A DNA stretch of 64,000 nucleotides. Source: an uncultured Collinsella sp. Its GTDB lineage: Bacteria; Actinomycetota; Coriobacteriia; Coriobacteriales; Coriobacteriaceae. The notes below the pieces were generated by a model. That model saw nothing but the letters and a program-made list of their open reading frames with translations. It did not search any database and was not told where the DNA came from. The translations under genes and the position numbers were made by a program. This document shows positions 1 to 7,975 of this stretch, piece by piece; position 1 is the first letter of the stretch; each line of letters opens with the position of its first letter. The stretch spans positions 62,001 through 126,000 of the forward strand of contig URPK01000001.1 in assembly GCA_900549715.1 (NCBI GenBank), written 5' to 3'.

Positions 1-1107
1 CAGCGTTTCTCGGGCACGGCGGCGCTCGTACTGCTGGGTGGCGCATTCTTTGCCGTCTCGTATGCGTTGCGCGTGCCCTGGGCATGGAGGCTCAACTTTT
101 CGCTCGTCTATTGCGTCCTGTGCGTGGTGGCGATGGAAATCTGTCTCGATTGCGGTGTCATTCCGTCGTATCACGACATCGCCGGCATCTTCGACACCTT
201 GCCGCTCGACCTCAAAGTTCTAACGCGCGACCTGCAGGAAGTCTATGCCACGCCGGCGTCAAAGCCAATGCCGGTAGACGTGCGCGAGGAGTTGCGGACC
301 CAGGAGCACGACCACGCCCATGCCTTTGCTGTGGCGTCCGATCCCGATGTGGTGTACCGTGCCTTTCCACTGCTGGGCGGATCGGCCCTGCTTGCCCAAG
401 ACGTGTCGGATCTCAACGAGCTTAACCGTGAACTGGCACATCGTCGCATGGAACTGCAGCGTCAAAACGAGCTGCTCGCCGCCGACTACGACCTTAAGAC
501 GCACCTGGCAGATCAAGAGGCCGAGACCTTGCTGGTCCAAGACGTGGACCAAGCACTTGTCCGCGCGCTCGAAGGGATGTACGACCTGCTGAGTTCGCTG
601 CCGCCGTTGACCGATGAGGCATCTTTGCACGAGCGTTACCGCATGCTGCAGCGCGCCAAGATGCTCGTCGCCTATTGCAAACGCAAGGGGTCGCTCACGT
701 TGGCACAGCACGGGGAGAGCGGTTTTGACCGCGACCGCATTCAGCTCATCGCCAACGAGCTCGCAAGTGACCTGCGCACCATCGATGTCGATTGCGCCTC
801 GATTATCGCCATACGGCGCCCGATGCACGCCAGTACGGTAAGCGCCCTGTACGACTGCGTGTATGACTTTGCGTTTTTTGCCTACACCACCGACCATCCG
901 GCGCTTATGTATCACTTGGGCGACCATGACCGGTGCAGTGTCGAGCTGCGCGCCACGCTTTTTTCCAACGATGATGAAGATCTTTCGCAGACGCCCGCTG
1001 CGCAAGAGCTCGAAAGCGCTCTGCAAGGGCGCAACGTGGCATACCGCCTTGAGGGCGAGCCCGGCCAGCTGCGCATGATCGTCTTGATGCCGAGGGCGGG
1101 TGAGTGA
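1..1107 (+). CDS. Partial membrane sensor, pseudokinase-like (5' end outside window)
   Basis: The reading frame is open from base 1, so the true start lies upstream. The visible N-terminus is hydrophobic (two short membrane-like stretches within the first 50 residues), followed by a soluble region of about 300 residues. That region has a coiled-coil-like stretch (LNRELAHRRMELQRQNELL) and a C-terminal part placed where a histidine kinase would carry its ATPase domain. I see no phosphoacceptor His box, no N box and no glycine-rich ATP lid, so catalysis is unlikely. Its stop overlaps the GTG start of the next kinase, so the two are translationally coupled. It is probably a regulatory partner of the kinase and LuxR regulator downstream. 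A very divergent kinase remains possible. Confidence 0.7.
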   Translation, partial: QRFSGTAALVLLGGAFFAVSYALRVPWAWRLNFSLVYCVLCVVAMEICLDCGVIPSYHDIAGIFDTLPLDLKVLTRDLQEVYATPASKPMPVDVREELRTQEHDHAHAFAVASDPDVVYRAFPLLGGSALLAQDVSDLNELNRELAHRRMELQRQNELLAADYDLKTHLADQEAETLLVQDVDQALVRALEGMYDLLSSLPPLTDEASLHERYRMLQRAKMLVAYCKRKGSLTLAQHGESGFDRDRIQLIANELASDLRTIDVDCASIIAIRRPMHASTVSALYDCVYDFAFFAYTTDHPALMYHLGDHDRCSVELRATLFSNDDEDLSQTPAAQELESALQGRNVAYRLEGEPGQLRMIVLMPRAGE

Positions 1108-2603
1108 CGATGCAGATTTCGCTCATCCTTCCCCAAATCGTTGCGCTCGATGTTGTCTTTGCCCTGGCTGCGTGTCTGCAGACGATCCACGTCCCGCTCA
1201 TCGCATCGCGCCGCTCGTCCTATAACCGTAAGGTGATTTGTGCCTACGAGACGAGCCTTGTGCTTCACCTGATGATTTCGGCGCTCATCTTATTCGCGTC
1301 GTCTGGCTCGTATCTGGTGGCGCCGCTTGACGTTTGCGCCAGGGCAATGGGCGGAGTGCTGTGGCTCAATGCCGCGATCTTTGCCTATGGCGTGGTGCTT
1401 ATGGTGCGCTATCGTCGCCCTGTCATGCTGGCCGAGCTGCTGCTTGTTGGCGCCGTGACACCGCCGGTGGTTTTTGCCATGGGCTCGGTGTGGGCCGTTG
1501 TCCTTATCGCAGAGGGAGCGTTCTTCCTGTTCCGTTCCGTCGCGGCGCTCTTGATGGACGTCCGTAACCGCCAAGAGGATATCACCGCGTTCTCGACGAT
1601 TGAAACCATCAACGTGATTCCCGTGGGCATCCTGTATCTGGACTCGAGGGGCCGTCCACTGCTCATGAACCGCTGCATGCGCAAAAACCTGGCGGAGCTT
1701 CATATGCCCACCGACCTAGGCGATATGAGCGGTACATGGAACGACCTGCGCAAGCTCAGCATGCAAATGCCCGAAGGCGGTAAGAACCGCGTGCGGATCA
1801 ACCTGGACCGCTTTGGTGAGGCGCGTGCGGTGGTCGAGGTTTCTCCCGCCGAGATTCGCCTGTTTGTGTGTGATGACGTTATGGTCTCGGGCCGTTCGTT
1901 CGAGCGCATAATCGGTCTGGACGTGACAGAGTATGCGCATGCGCATGACCGCCTGGCGCAGGCCAACCACCTGCTTGAGCTTGCGGGCCAAGAGCTCCAG
2001 GCCCAGATCGAAGAAGTCAAAAAAGTTGCCGACAATGCGGCCTATCTGCGCATGCGCGCCCGCGTTCACGATGTGATCGGCCAGCGCCTGTCCATCCTTC
2101 ATCGCTATTTGGAGGAGGGGCGCTTGGACGACGAGTCGCTCGAGCAGATCGACCCGCTGCTGCGCTCAATCGCTGCCGATCTGCGCAGCGGGGGCGATAC
2201 CGAACCGGCAGAGCAACTGGGCGATATCGTCCATGCTTTTGGCCTGGTGAGCGTGCAGATCGATGTTGAGGGTGCGCTGCCTGAGGACGCGCGTGTCGCC
2301 GCCGTCTTTTTGCAGATTATCCGCGAGGCCTCGACCAACGCCACCAAGCATGCGCAGGCGCATCGGGTCCATGTGCGCTTGTGGCAGGAGAGGACGGATG
2401 CTGACGCCGTCGCGCACATGACGATTTCTAACGACGGGTCCCCGGCTCCCGTATCGTATCGCGAGGGAACGGGTATCCCAGGTATGAGGCATGTCGCGCA
2501 AGATCTGGGTGGCAGCCTAGAGGTCCACGCCACCCCGCCCTTTACGCTTACGGTATCCATTCCGCTTAACGCCAACGACACGTCCCAAAGGAGAAACTCA
2601 TGA
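1104..2603 (+). CDS. Sensor histidine kinase, NarL/HisKA_3 type
   Basis: A 499-residue membrane sensor kinase. The N-terminal 170 residues hold about five or six hydrophobic segments, followed by a PAS-like region and a short coiled coil. The phosphoacceptor box reads RARVHDVIGQRLS, the HDxxxQ form typical of the HisKA_3 family. The ATPase domain follows with an N-box-like REASTNATKHAQ, an NDG motif and GTGIPGMRHV near the C-terminus. The GTG at 1104 overlaps the upstream stop; an in-frame ATG at 1110 is the alternative start. The 3' end overlaps the regulator gene by four bases (ATGA). It should phosphorylate that LuxR-type regulator. The signal is unknown. Confidence 0.88.
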   Translation: MTMQISLILPQIVALDVVFALAACLQTIHVPLIASRRSSYNRKVICAYETSLVLHLMISALILFASSGSYLVAPLDVCARAMGGVLWLNAAIFAYGVVLMVRYRRPVMLAELLLVGAVTPPVVFAMGSVWAVVLIAEGAFFLFRSVAALLMDVRNRQEDITAFSTIETINVIPVGILYLDSRGRPLLMNRCMRKNLAELHMPTDLGDMSGTWNDLRKLSMQMPEGGKNRVRINLDRFGEARAVVEVSPAEIRLFVCDDVMVSGRSFERIIGLDVTEYAHAHDRLAQANHLLELAGQELQAQIEEVKKVADNAAYLRMRARVHDVIGQRLSILHRYLEEGRLDDESLEQIDPLLRSIAADLRSGGDTEPAEQLGDIVHAFGLVSVQIDVEGALPEDARVAAVFLQIIREASTNATKHAQAHRVHVRLWQERTDADAVAHMTISNDGSPAPVSYREGTGIPGMRHVAQDLGGSLEVHATPPFTLTVSIPLNANDTSQRRNS

Positions 2604-3220
2604 TCCGCGTGTTAATTGTCGAAGATCAGGCCATCCTGCGCGAGAGCCTGGCGCGCTCCGTTGGCGACCAGCCCGATATGACCGTCGTTGCCGCGATCGC
2701 CGATGCCTCCGAGGCCTTGGGTGTCGCGCTCAAGGAGCGCCCGGACATGATACTGATGGACGTGTGCACCGAACACGATTCAAACGGCATCGTGGCGGCG
2801 GCACGCATCAAGGAGCAGCTGCCCGAGTGTCGCATCATTATCATGACAGGCATGCCCGAGATCACCTTTGTCGATCAGGCCCGCGAGGCGGGCGTCGACA
2901 GCTTTGTGTACAAGAACGTCGGTATCGACGAGCTATTCGCCGTGATGCGCTCCACGCTGGCGGGTTACTGCACGTTTCCCAAGCCGCCCGAGAGCATCTT
3001 CTCGGGCACGGCGGCCCTCGACGATGTCGAGCTGTCGATTTTGCGCCTTGCCTGCGAGGGCAAAAGTCGTCGCGAGATCGCGGCCGAGCTTTTTATGAGT
3101 GAGGGCACCATCAAGCGCCGCATCTCGGAGATCCTGAGCAAGACCGGCTACGACAACATCATGCGCCTGGCCGTGCATGCGGTGACCGAGGGCAGCATCG
3201 TTCCCAACATGGAGCGCTGA
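2600..3220 (+). CDS. Response regulator, REC plus LuxR-type HTH
   Basis: A 206-residue NarL/FixJ-type regulator. The receiver domain (residues 1 to about 120) shows the acidic pair VEDQ near the N-terminus and the phosphoacceptor Asp in DMILMDVCTEHD. The C-terminal LuxR/GerE helix-turn-helix runs from about residue 140 (LDDVELSILRLACEGKSRRE, then MSEGTIKRRISEIL). It is the third gene of an overlapping operon with the kinase and the pseudokinase-like protein, so it is very likely their output. The start at 2600 has a good Shine-Dalgarno (AAAGGAGAAAC). A strong hairpin terminator follows. Confidence 0.92.
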   Translation: MIRVLIVEDQAILRESLARSVGDQPDMTVVAAIADASEALGVALKERPDMILMDVCTEHDSNGIVAAARIKEQLPECRIIIMTGMPEITFVDQAREAGVDSFVYKNVGIDELFAVMRSTLAGYCTFPKPPESIFSGTAALDDVELSILRLACEGKSRREIAAELFMSEGTIKRRISEILSKTGYDNIMRLAVHAVTEGSIVPNMER

Positions 3221-3247
3221 CGTTCGTTACGCATCGGCATAAAAGCG

Positions 3248-3280
3248 ACGGGGCCGCAGGATCAACTCCTGCGGCCCCGT
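3248..3280. terminator. Bidirectional terminator, 14-bp perfect stem
   Basis: Perfect inverted repeat with arms 3248-3261 and 3267-3280 around a 5-base loop. It lies between the convergent LuxR regulator and lipoprotein genes. The flanking A-run (3241-3244) gives a T-run on the minus strand, so it fits termination of the minus-strand operon best, and it could also serve the plus strand. Confidence 0.8.
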
Positions 3281-3329
3281 CTGGTGTGCGCGGATGTGTC
3301 CGCCAATCCGCGGCTGATGTTACGTGCCG

Positions 3330-4172
3330 TTACGCGATGGTTGCGGTGTAAGAGGCGACGTCCTCGTAGGAATCGGTCAGATAGGCGTCGATGCCGATGG
3401 TCGTGTTGACCAGGTCGTCAAGGCTGTCAAGCTCGCCGTTCGAGAACGTGAATTCCTCGGTGGCGTTGGTGCCGGGCATCAGGTGAGCCGAGAACCAGGG
3501 TTCCTTCATGGTGCCGTTGACGTTGGTCTTGCCGGAAGGAGCGTAGAAGGTCAGGTCCTTGTCGCTCTTGTTGGTGATGTTGACGACAAAACCGATGTCG
3601 CCCCACTCGTCCTTGAACTTCTCGGTGACGGTGATGGTGCACAGGTCGTCATCGGCAACGGTGACGGCGGGGGAGATTTCAATCTTCTGGACGTCGTCGT
3701 CTTCGACGGCCTCGTCGATCTCTTCTTCCTTCTCGGCCGCCTCGCGATCCTTCTTCACCGTGCCGGACAGGTCCTTGTCGGACTTGGTAAAGACAAGATT
3801 GCCGTCATCCTCTTCGAGGATGAGCTTGCCGTCCTTGAGCTTCATGTCATGCGACTCGTCTTCGGCGGTGATGGTTACGGTGGTGGCGTCCTTTGCCTCC
3901 CATTTAAGGTCGACGACTTCAAGGAACAGGTCGAGGGCACCTGTACCGTCCTCATCGAGAATCAGGACGCAGTGCACACCCCAATCCTCGAGCATCTTCA
4001 TGTACTCATCGGTCAGTTCTTCGCCCTCCAGGGTTCCACCCGAGAGTTCCCAGCTGCCGACGAAGTTGGCCTTGGGGTCTTTGCCGCCGCCGCTGCAGCC
4101 CGTCAGGGCAAAGGCGAGCGCAAGGACGCATGTCAGAAATGCGAGTGCGGACTTTTTGAACGTTGTCTTCAT
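3330..4172 (-). CDS. Lipoprotein of unknown function
   Basis: A 280-residue secreted lipoprotein. The start at 4172 is chosen because AAGGAGGACACC precedes the ATG and the protein then begins with a lipoprotein signal: MKTTFKK, a hydrophobic stretch, then lipobox LTGC with Cys26 as lipidation site. Extending the frame upstream would overlap the 3' end of the SPFH gene with unlikely sequence. The mature part is acidic (EKEEEIDEAVEDDD around the middle), and the C-terminal half looks like an immunoglobulin-like beta domain of the kind seen in surface lipoproteins. It is the last gene of a four-gene minus-strand cluster and may act with it. The exact function is not recognised. Confidence 0.8.
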   Translation of the reverse strand: MKTTFKKSALAFLTCVLALAFALTGCSGGGKDPKANFVGSWELSGGTLEGEELTDEYMKMLEDWGVHCVLILDEDGTGALDLFLEVVDLKWEAKDATTVTITAEDESHDMKLKDGKLILEEDDGNLVFTKSDKDLSGTVKKDREAAEKEEEIDEAVEDDDVQKIEISPAVTVADDDLCTITVTEKFKDEWGDIGFVVNITNKSDKDLTFYAPSGKTNVNGTMKEPWFSAHLMPGTNATEEFTFSNGELDSLDDLVNTTIGIDAYLTDSYEDVASYTATIA

Positions 4173-4252
4173 GGTGTCCTCCTTTATCGAACGAAACCCA
4201 TAGAAGCAAATGCGGGGGTGGCGGATCCCCCGCCAATTACCAGATAGAGGGG

Positions 4253-5494
4253 CTAGGGCCTGGGCGTTCCGCAGTTGCTGCAGAACTTGCCGCCGTTTTC
4301 GCTGCCGCAGTTGGGGCAGAACCACTTGGCCGGTGCCGGGGCGGGTGCGGGACTGCCACACTCGGAGCAGAACTTGCCGGTGTTGGTGGCGCCGCAGCTG
4401 CAGGTCCATGTGCCGGCCGCGGGAGCAGCGGCGGGAGCCGGTGCGGGAGCGGGTGCCGGAGCCGGCTGCGGGGCGGCCTGCTGCTGTGCTTGGCCGGCGG
4501 CGAACAGCTGGCTGGCGTTCATCCCGCCCATGCCACCTGCCATGCCCATGCCCATAAAGCCTGCCATCGCGCCGTTGGGGTTGGCGGCTGCCGCGCGCAT
4601 TGCGTCGCTCTGGGCGCTGGCAATGTTGGCTGCCGCCATGGTGGGATCGCGCATGACCGCGGCTTTCTGCAGATCCTTGATCATCTGCTCGTCCTCTTGC
4701 GAGGCGGCGATGGAGTTGACGCCAAAGCTCACGATCTCGACGCCGCGCAGGTCACGCCAATCGGCAGAGAGGACCTCGTTGAGCGCGCGGGCGAGCTCGG
4801 TGGTGTGGCCGGGGATGGCGCTGTAGCGGATGCCCATTTCCGAGATCTTGGCAAAGGCGGGCTGCAGGGCGGTGAGCAGCTCGGACTTAAGCTGGCTGTC
4901 GATCTTGTCGCGCGTGTAGCTATCGGTCACGTTGCCGCACACGTTGGTGTAGAACAGCAGCGGGTTGGTGATGCGGTACGAGTACTCGCCGTTGCAGCGC
5001 ACGGAGATGTCAACGTCCAGGCCAATGTTGTTATCGACCACGCGGAAGGGCACGGGCGAGGCGGTGCCGTACTTGTTGCCGATGATCTCCTTGGTGTTGA
5101 TGAAGTAGACGCGCTGGTCCTTGCCCGCGTCGCCGCCAAAGGTAAAGCGGCTGCCGATATTGGCGAAGGTCTCCTTGATGGAATCGCCCAGGTTGCCGCT
5201 AAAGACGCTCGGCTCGCTGCCGGTATCGAAGACGAACTCACCGGGCTCCAGTGCGACTTCGATGATCTTGCCGTTTTGCACCACGAGCATGCCCTGGCCG
5301 TCGTTGACGGCGATGACCGAGCCGTTGGAGATGACGTTGTCCTCGCCGCGCGTGTTGGAGCTGCGGCCACCGGTGCGTTTGCTGCCCTTGCAGGCCAAGA
5401 CGTCAGCAGGCATCGATTCGCAATAGATAAATTCCTTCCACTGGTCGGCCATGACGCCGCCGGCAGCACCCAATCCAGCTTTCAAGAGTCCCAT
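4253..5494 (-). CDS. SPFH-domain protein with two C-terminal zinc ribbons (YdjI-like)
   Basis: A 413-residue protein of the YdjI or 'virion core' family (COG4260). Residues about 20 to 300 form an SPFH/band-7 domain, starting MGLLKAGLGAAGGVMADQWK. A Met/Gly/Ala/Pro-rich linker follows (about 300-364). Two C4 zinc ribbons end the protein: CSCG...CSECG (about 365-384) and CPNCG...CSNCG (about 391-411). In Bacillus subtilis, YdjI works with YdjG and the PspA homologue at stressed membranes; that is family knowledge. The YdjG-like gene lies 48 bp upstream here, but no PspA homologue is visible in the window. The start has a good RBS (GAAAGGAAGATCACC). Confidence 0.85.
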   Translation of the reverse strand: MGLLKAGLGAAGGVMADQWKEFIYCESMPADVLACKGSKRTGGRSSNTRGEDNVISNGSVIAVNDGQGMLVVQNGKIIEVALEPGEFVFDTGSEPSVFSGNLGDSIKETFANIGSRFTFGGDAGKDQRVYFINTKEIIGNKYGTASPVPFRVVDNNIGLDVDISVRCNGEYSYRITNPLLFYTNVCGNVTDSYTRDKIDSQLKSELLTALQPAFAKISEMGIRYSAIPGHTTELARALNEVLSADWRDLRGVEIVSFGVNSIAASQEDEQMIKDLQKAAVMRDPTMAAANIASAQSDAMRAAAANPNGAMAGFMGMGMAGGMGGMNASQLFAAGQAQQQAAPQPAPAPAPAPAPAAAPAAGTWTCSCGATNTGKFCSECGSPAPAPAPAKWFCPNCGSENGGKFCSNCGTPRP

Positions 5495-5542
5495 GGTGAT
5501 CTTCCTTTCTCGTCAAAGGCCGGGTGGTATTGGTCGGATTGC

Positions 5543-6865
5543 TTAGTCGTCCTTGTCGTCTTTCATGACAACGGTGGTCTCGGTGTGGTTGAAGGTGTCG
5601 TGCTTCTCGGTCAGGTCGAGCTCGCCGCAGTACTCGTCGGCGTGGGTGGCCTCGTTGGCCGTCTTGAGCTGGCCTACCAGTAGCACGTCTCCGATAATCA
5701 CGATGATCAGCGGCGCGACGATGTTGATGAGGATGCCCTCGATATCAAAGGCGAGGTAATCCGGATCGAAGGCGTTCTCACCCATAAAGAGAATCTGGGA
5801 GAGGATAAATCCGATCACAAAGAACAGCACCGAGGCAATAGCGAGCTTGGGCTTGGAGCAGGGGAGCTCGCCGACCAAGCGGCCGGTCTGGCCGTTCATG
5901 GCAAACAGGTAGCTCTTGCCGTTCCACGAGGTGGAGAGCATCCAGACGGGGAACAGGGCGTAGTCGCTGTCTTCCCAGGTGTAGTCGAGCTGCTTGCTTT
6001 CGACCGTGGCATCGTCGTATTCGTCGACGACAGTCTCGCGCAGGGCCGAGATCGTGCTTTCTTCCATACGGCGCTCGGCGCGCGCCTTGCAGGTCTCGCA
6101 GTCCTCGTCGTAACGGTTGGCGATGTAGCCGGGCATATATGCGACCGAGAACGGACGCAGCGCGTCGTAGTCAAACGGCTCGATGGCGTCCATGTGGCCG
6201 TCGGGCATCTTGGACGATCCGTCGACGGGCACGCGCTTAAACGAGATATTGCCCTTGCGATAGGCATCGTAGTGGTCGGTGGTCGTGACGGTGCGGTCGG
6301 ATTCCTCGGTCACGGTCTCGTTGGTCGCGTCAAAGTACACTTCGCCGTCCACGCGGGCGCCGTAGAGCCAAAACGGCACGTAGACACCTTGGACCTCGTC
6401 GATGTGGTTGCCGGTGACAAAGCTCTTGGGCAGCAAGATCTTGCCCTTGTAGTGTCCCTTGAGTGCGGCCGTGACGTCGTCGCGCCCGAGCTTAAACGGA
6501 ATCACCAGGTCGGGCGAGAAGTCGCCAGAGAGCTGGCCGGGCGCCACGGCGGAGTTGCCGCAGTACGGGCAGGTGGTGACGGCGACGGTGCCGTCGGACA
6601 CGAGCTCGGCGCCGCACGACGAGCAGATGTAGCCGGCGTTTTGGGCTAGCTCCTGCACCACGTCGTCGGCGGCGGGTTTGGGCGTTGCGGCTGCCGCATC
6701 GGCTTTGGCATCGGCCTTGTCCTGGCGCTCGCGATAGAGGGCCTCGACTTCTTCGACTTCAAAGCGCGAATCACAGTAGTCGCAGACGAGCTTTTGCTCG
6801 GCGCTTGCAAAATGCAGGGGGCCACCGCAGGCAGGGCACTGATAGTTAACGCTCTCGAAGGCCAT
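5543..6865 (-). CDS. Membrane protein with TFIIB-type zinc ribbons (YdjG-like)
   Basis: A 440-residue protein. The N-terminus has one zinc ribbon (CPACGG...CDYCD, about residues 10-35) and a second (CSSCG...CPYCG, about 81-102). A low-complexity Ala/Lys/Asp linker lies between them. The central 200 residues form a soluble domain. Two transmembrane segments lie at about 344-365 and 380-405, followed by an acidic cytosolic tail ending KDDKDD. The architecture and the neighbouring YdjI-like SPFH gene point to the YdjG family, which helps recruit PspA-type proteins to the membrane in Bacillus. It is probably co-transcribed with both neighbours (gaps of 24 and 48 bp). Confidence 0.8.
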   Translation of the reverse strand: MAFESVNYQCPACGGPLHFASAEQKLVCDYCDSRFEVEEVEALYRERQDKADAKADAAAATPKPAADDVVQELAQNAGYICSSCGAELVSDGTVAVTTCPYCGNSAVAPGQLSGDFSPDLVIPFKLGRDDVTAALKGHYKGKILLPKSFVTGNHIDEVQGVYVPFWLYGARVDGEVYFDATNETVTEESDRTVTTTDHYDAYRKGNISFKRVPVDGSSKMPDGHMDAIEPFDYDALRPFSVAYMPGYIANRYDEDCETCKARAERRMEESTISALRETVVDEYDDATVESKQLDYTWEDSDYALFPVWMLSTSWNGKSYLFAMNGQTGRLVGELPCSKPKLAIASVLFFVIGFILSQILFMGENAFDPDYLAFDIEGILINIVAPLIIVIIGDVLLVGQLKTANEATHADEYCGELDLTEKHDTFNHTETTVVMKDDKDD

Positions 6866-6889
6866 GATTGGTCCTTTCCGTGCCGGAGG

Positions 6890-7627
6890 CTATGCGCCGA
6901 TGGCGCCGCCGCAGTATTCGCAGCGCCCACTGGCATCGGGAATGGTGGTGGCTCCGCAGAAGGGGCAGGTCACCGCGGTCTTGGGGGCCTTGGCGGCCAC
7001 GACGCTGTCGCGCGTCTCCTGGCGCAGCTGCACCAGCGCGTCGCGGACCTCGGTTGCCTGGCGCTTGGCCTCGCGGTATTCGATGGAGCCGCGCTGATCG
7101 ATGGTGGAGTCGTTCACGCGCAGGTTGATCTCGGTAAAGTACGGCGTGTTGACGTGAATGGTCAGATTAAAGTCGTAATCCAGGTCGTAGCGCGGCGGAT
7201 TGTAGCTCTCGCGCTCGCCGTCCTTGGTCTCGCGATAGATTTCGGTGCGATGCTCGTCGATATCCATATCGCAGCCGAGTACCTGCGAGAACTCGATGAT
7301 GTCGGGATTGGCGTCGCGCCAGCGGCTCTGCGAGGTGATGATCAGCAGGCCCGCGTCCTCATCGAGCATGATGTTGGTGCGCCCGGCAGAAAGCGTGCGC
7401 GTGGGGTTGAACGACGCCAAGCGCTCGGCATTGGCCTCGCGGTAGGCGATCTGCTCGCGGATATCGTCCGCGGTGCTGGAGCGATAGCCGTGAAAGTAGG
7501 GGGAGAGCTTGCCGGCGCACTCTTTGCACAGGTAGCCTTCATTGATTTTTGTCTTACCTAGAAGTCCCAGCTCGGTACCGCAAATCGCGCACTCTTTCTT
7601 CTCGAACATCTTGTCAAAGAAGCCCAT
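6890..7627 (-). CDS. Zinc-ribbon protein with DUF4428-like N-terminus
   Basis: A 245-residue soluble protein, the first gene of the four-gene minus-strand operon. The N-terminus begins MGFFDKMFEKKECAICG and carries a C4 motif (CAICG...CKECAG, about 15-38) resembling DUF4428. The middle is a mixed alpha/beta domain found in related zinc-ribbon proteins. The C-terminus has another ribbon (CPFCG...CEYCGG). The final Cys pair and the neighbours suggest a membrane-stress or protein-quality role, but this is inference. The start at 7627 is preceded by GGGAGGCAGCC. The upstream gap holds a composite palindromic repeat. Confidence 0.75.
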   Translation of the reverse strand: MGFFDKMFEKKECAICGTELGLLGKTKINEGYLCKECAGKLSPYFHGYRSSTADDIREQIAYREANAERLASFNPTRTLSAGRTNIMLDEDAGLLIITSQSRWRDANPDIIEFSQVLGCDMDIDEHRTEIYRETKDGERESYNPPRYDLDYDFNLTIHVNTPYFTEINLRVNDSTIDQRGSIEYREAKRQATEVRDALVQLRQETRDSVVAAKAPKTAVTCPFCGATTIPDASGRCEYCGGAIGA

Positions 7628-7740
7628 GGCTGCCTCCCATCAACTGGTAGCGTGTGTCACTTTTGATGATGGGGGAGTGCGCAGCCTTTCACGATACCCA
7701 GACGGCTCAACGAGTCTCCACAACTGGGACACATGGCCCA

Positions 7741-7940
7741 TTTTTCCTACTCATTGGGGACGTACTTAAATGAGTGAAACTACTCATTTAAGTACGTCCC
7801 CAATGAGTGCTCGCAGAATGAGAGTGGATAATCTCCCGTTTTTGGCCTGTGTGCAGGCTCAAAGTGGGAGATTATCCACTCTCGTCATTTGGGTGTCCAA
7901 AAATCCCCGCTCGTTTGGCGCCTGGGGACACTCTTTGTCG
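7741..7940. repeat. Composite palindromic repeat, copy 1
   Basis: Two adjoining palindromes fill most of the 348-bp gap between the zinc-ribbon operon and the DUF1593 gene. The first is a perfect 27-bp inverted repeat (7749-7775 and 7782-7808) built on ATTGGGGACGTACTTAAAT. The second (about 7816-7890) pairs GAGTGGATAATCTCCC with its complement around a short loop. A short GTGTCC/GGGGACAC pair follows. Related copies lie at 14631, 18838 and 53342. No gene is seen in this gap. Confidence 0.85.
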
Positions 7941-7975
7941 AATGCGGCGGCTGCCGAATGTGGGCGCCGTCCTTG

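Noticed and set aside
3324..4247. 307-codon open frame on the plus strand opposite the lipoprotein gene
   Set aside because: It mirrors the minus-strand gene, lacks a ribosome site and has no recognisable domain; the lipoprotein has a clear signal and RBS.
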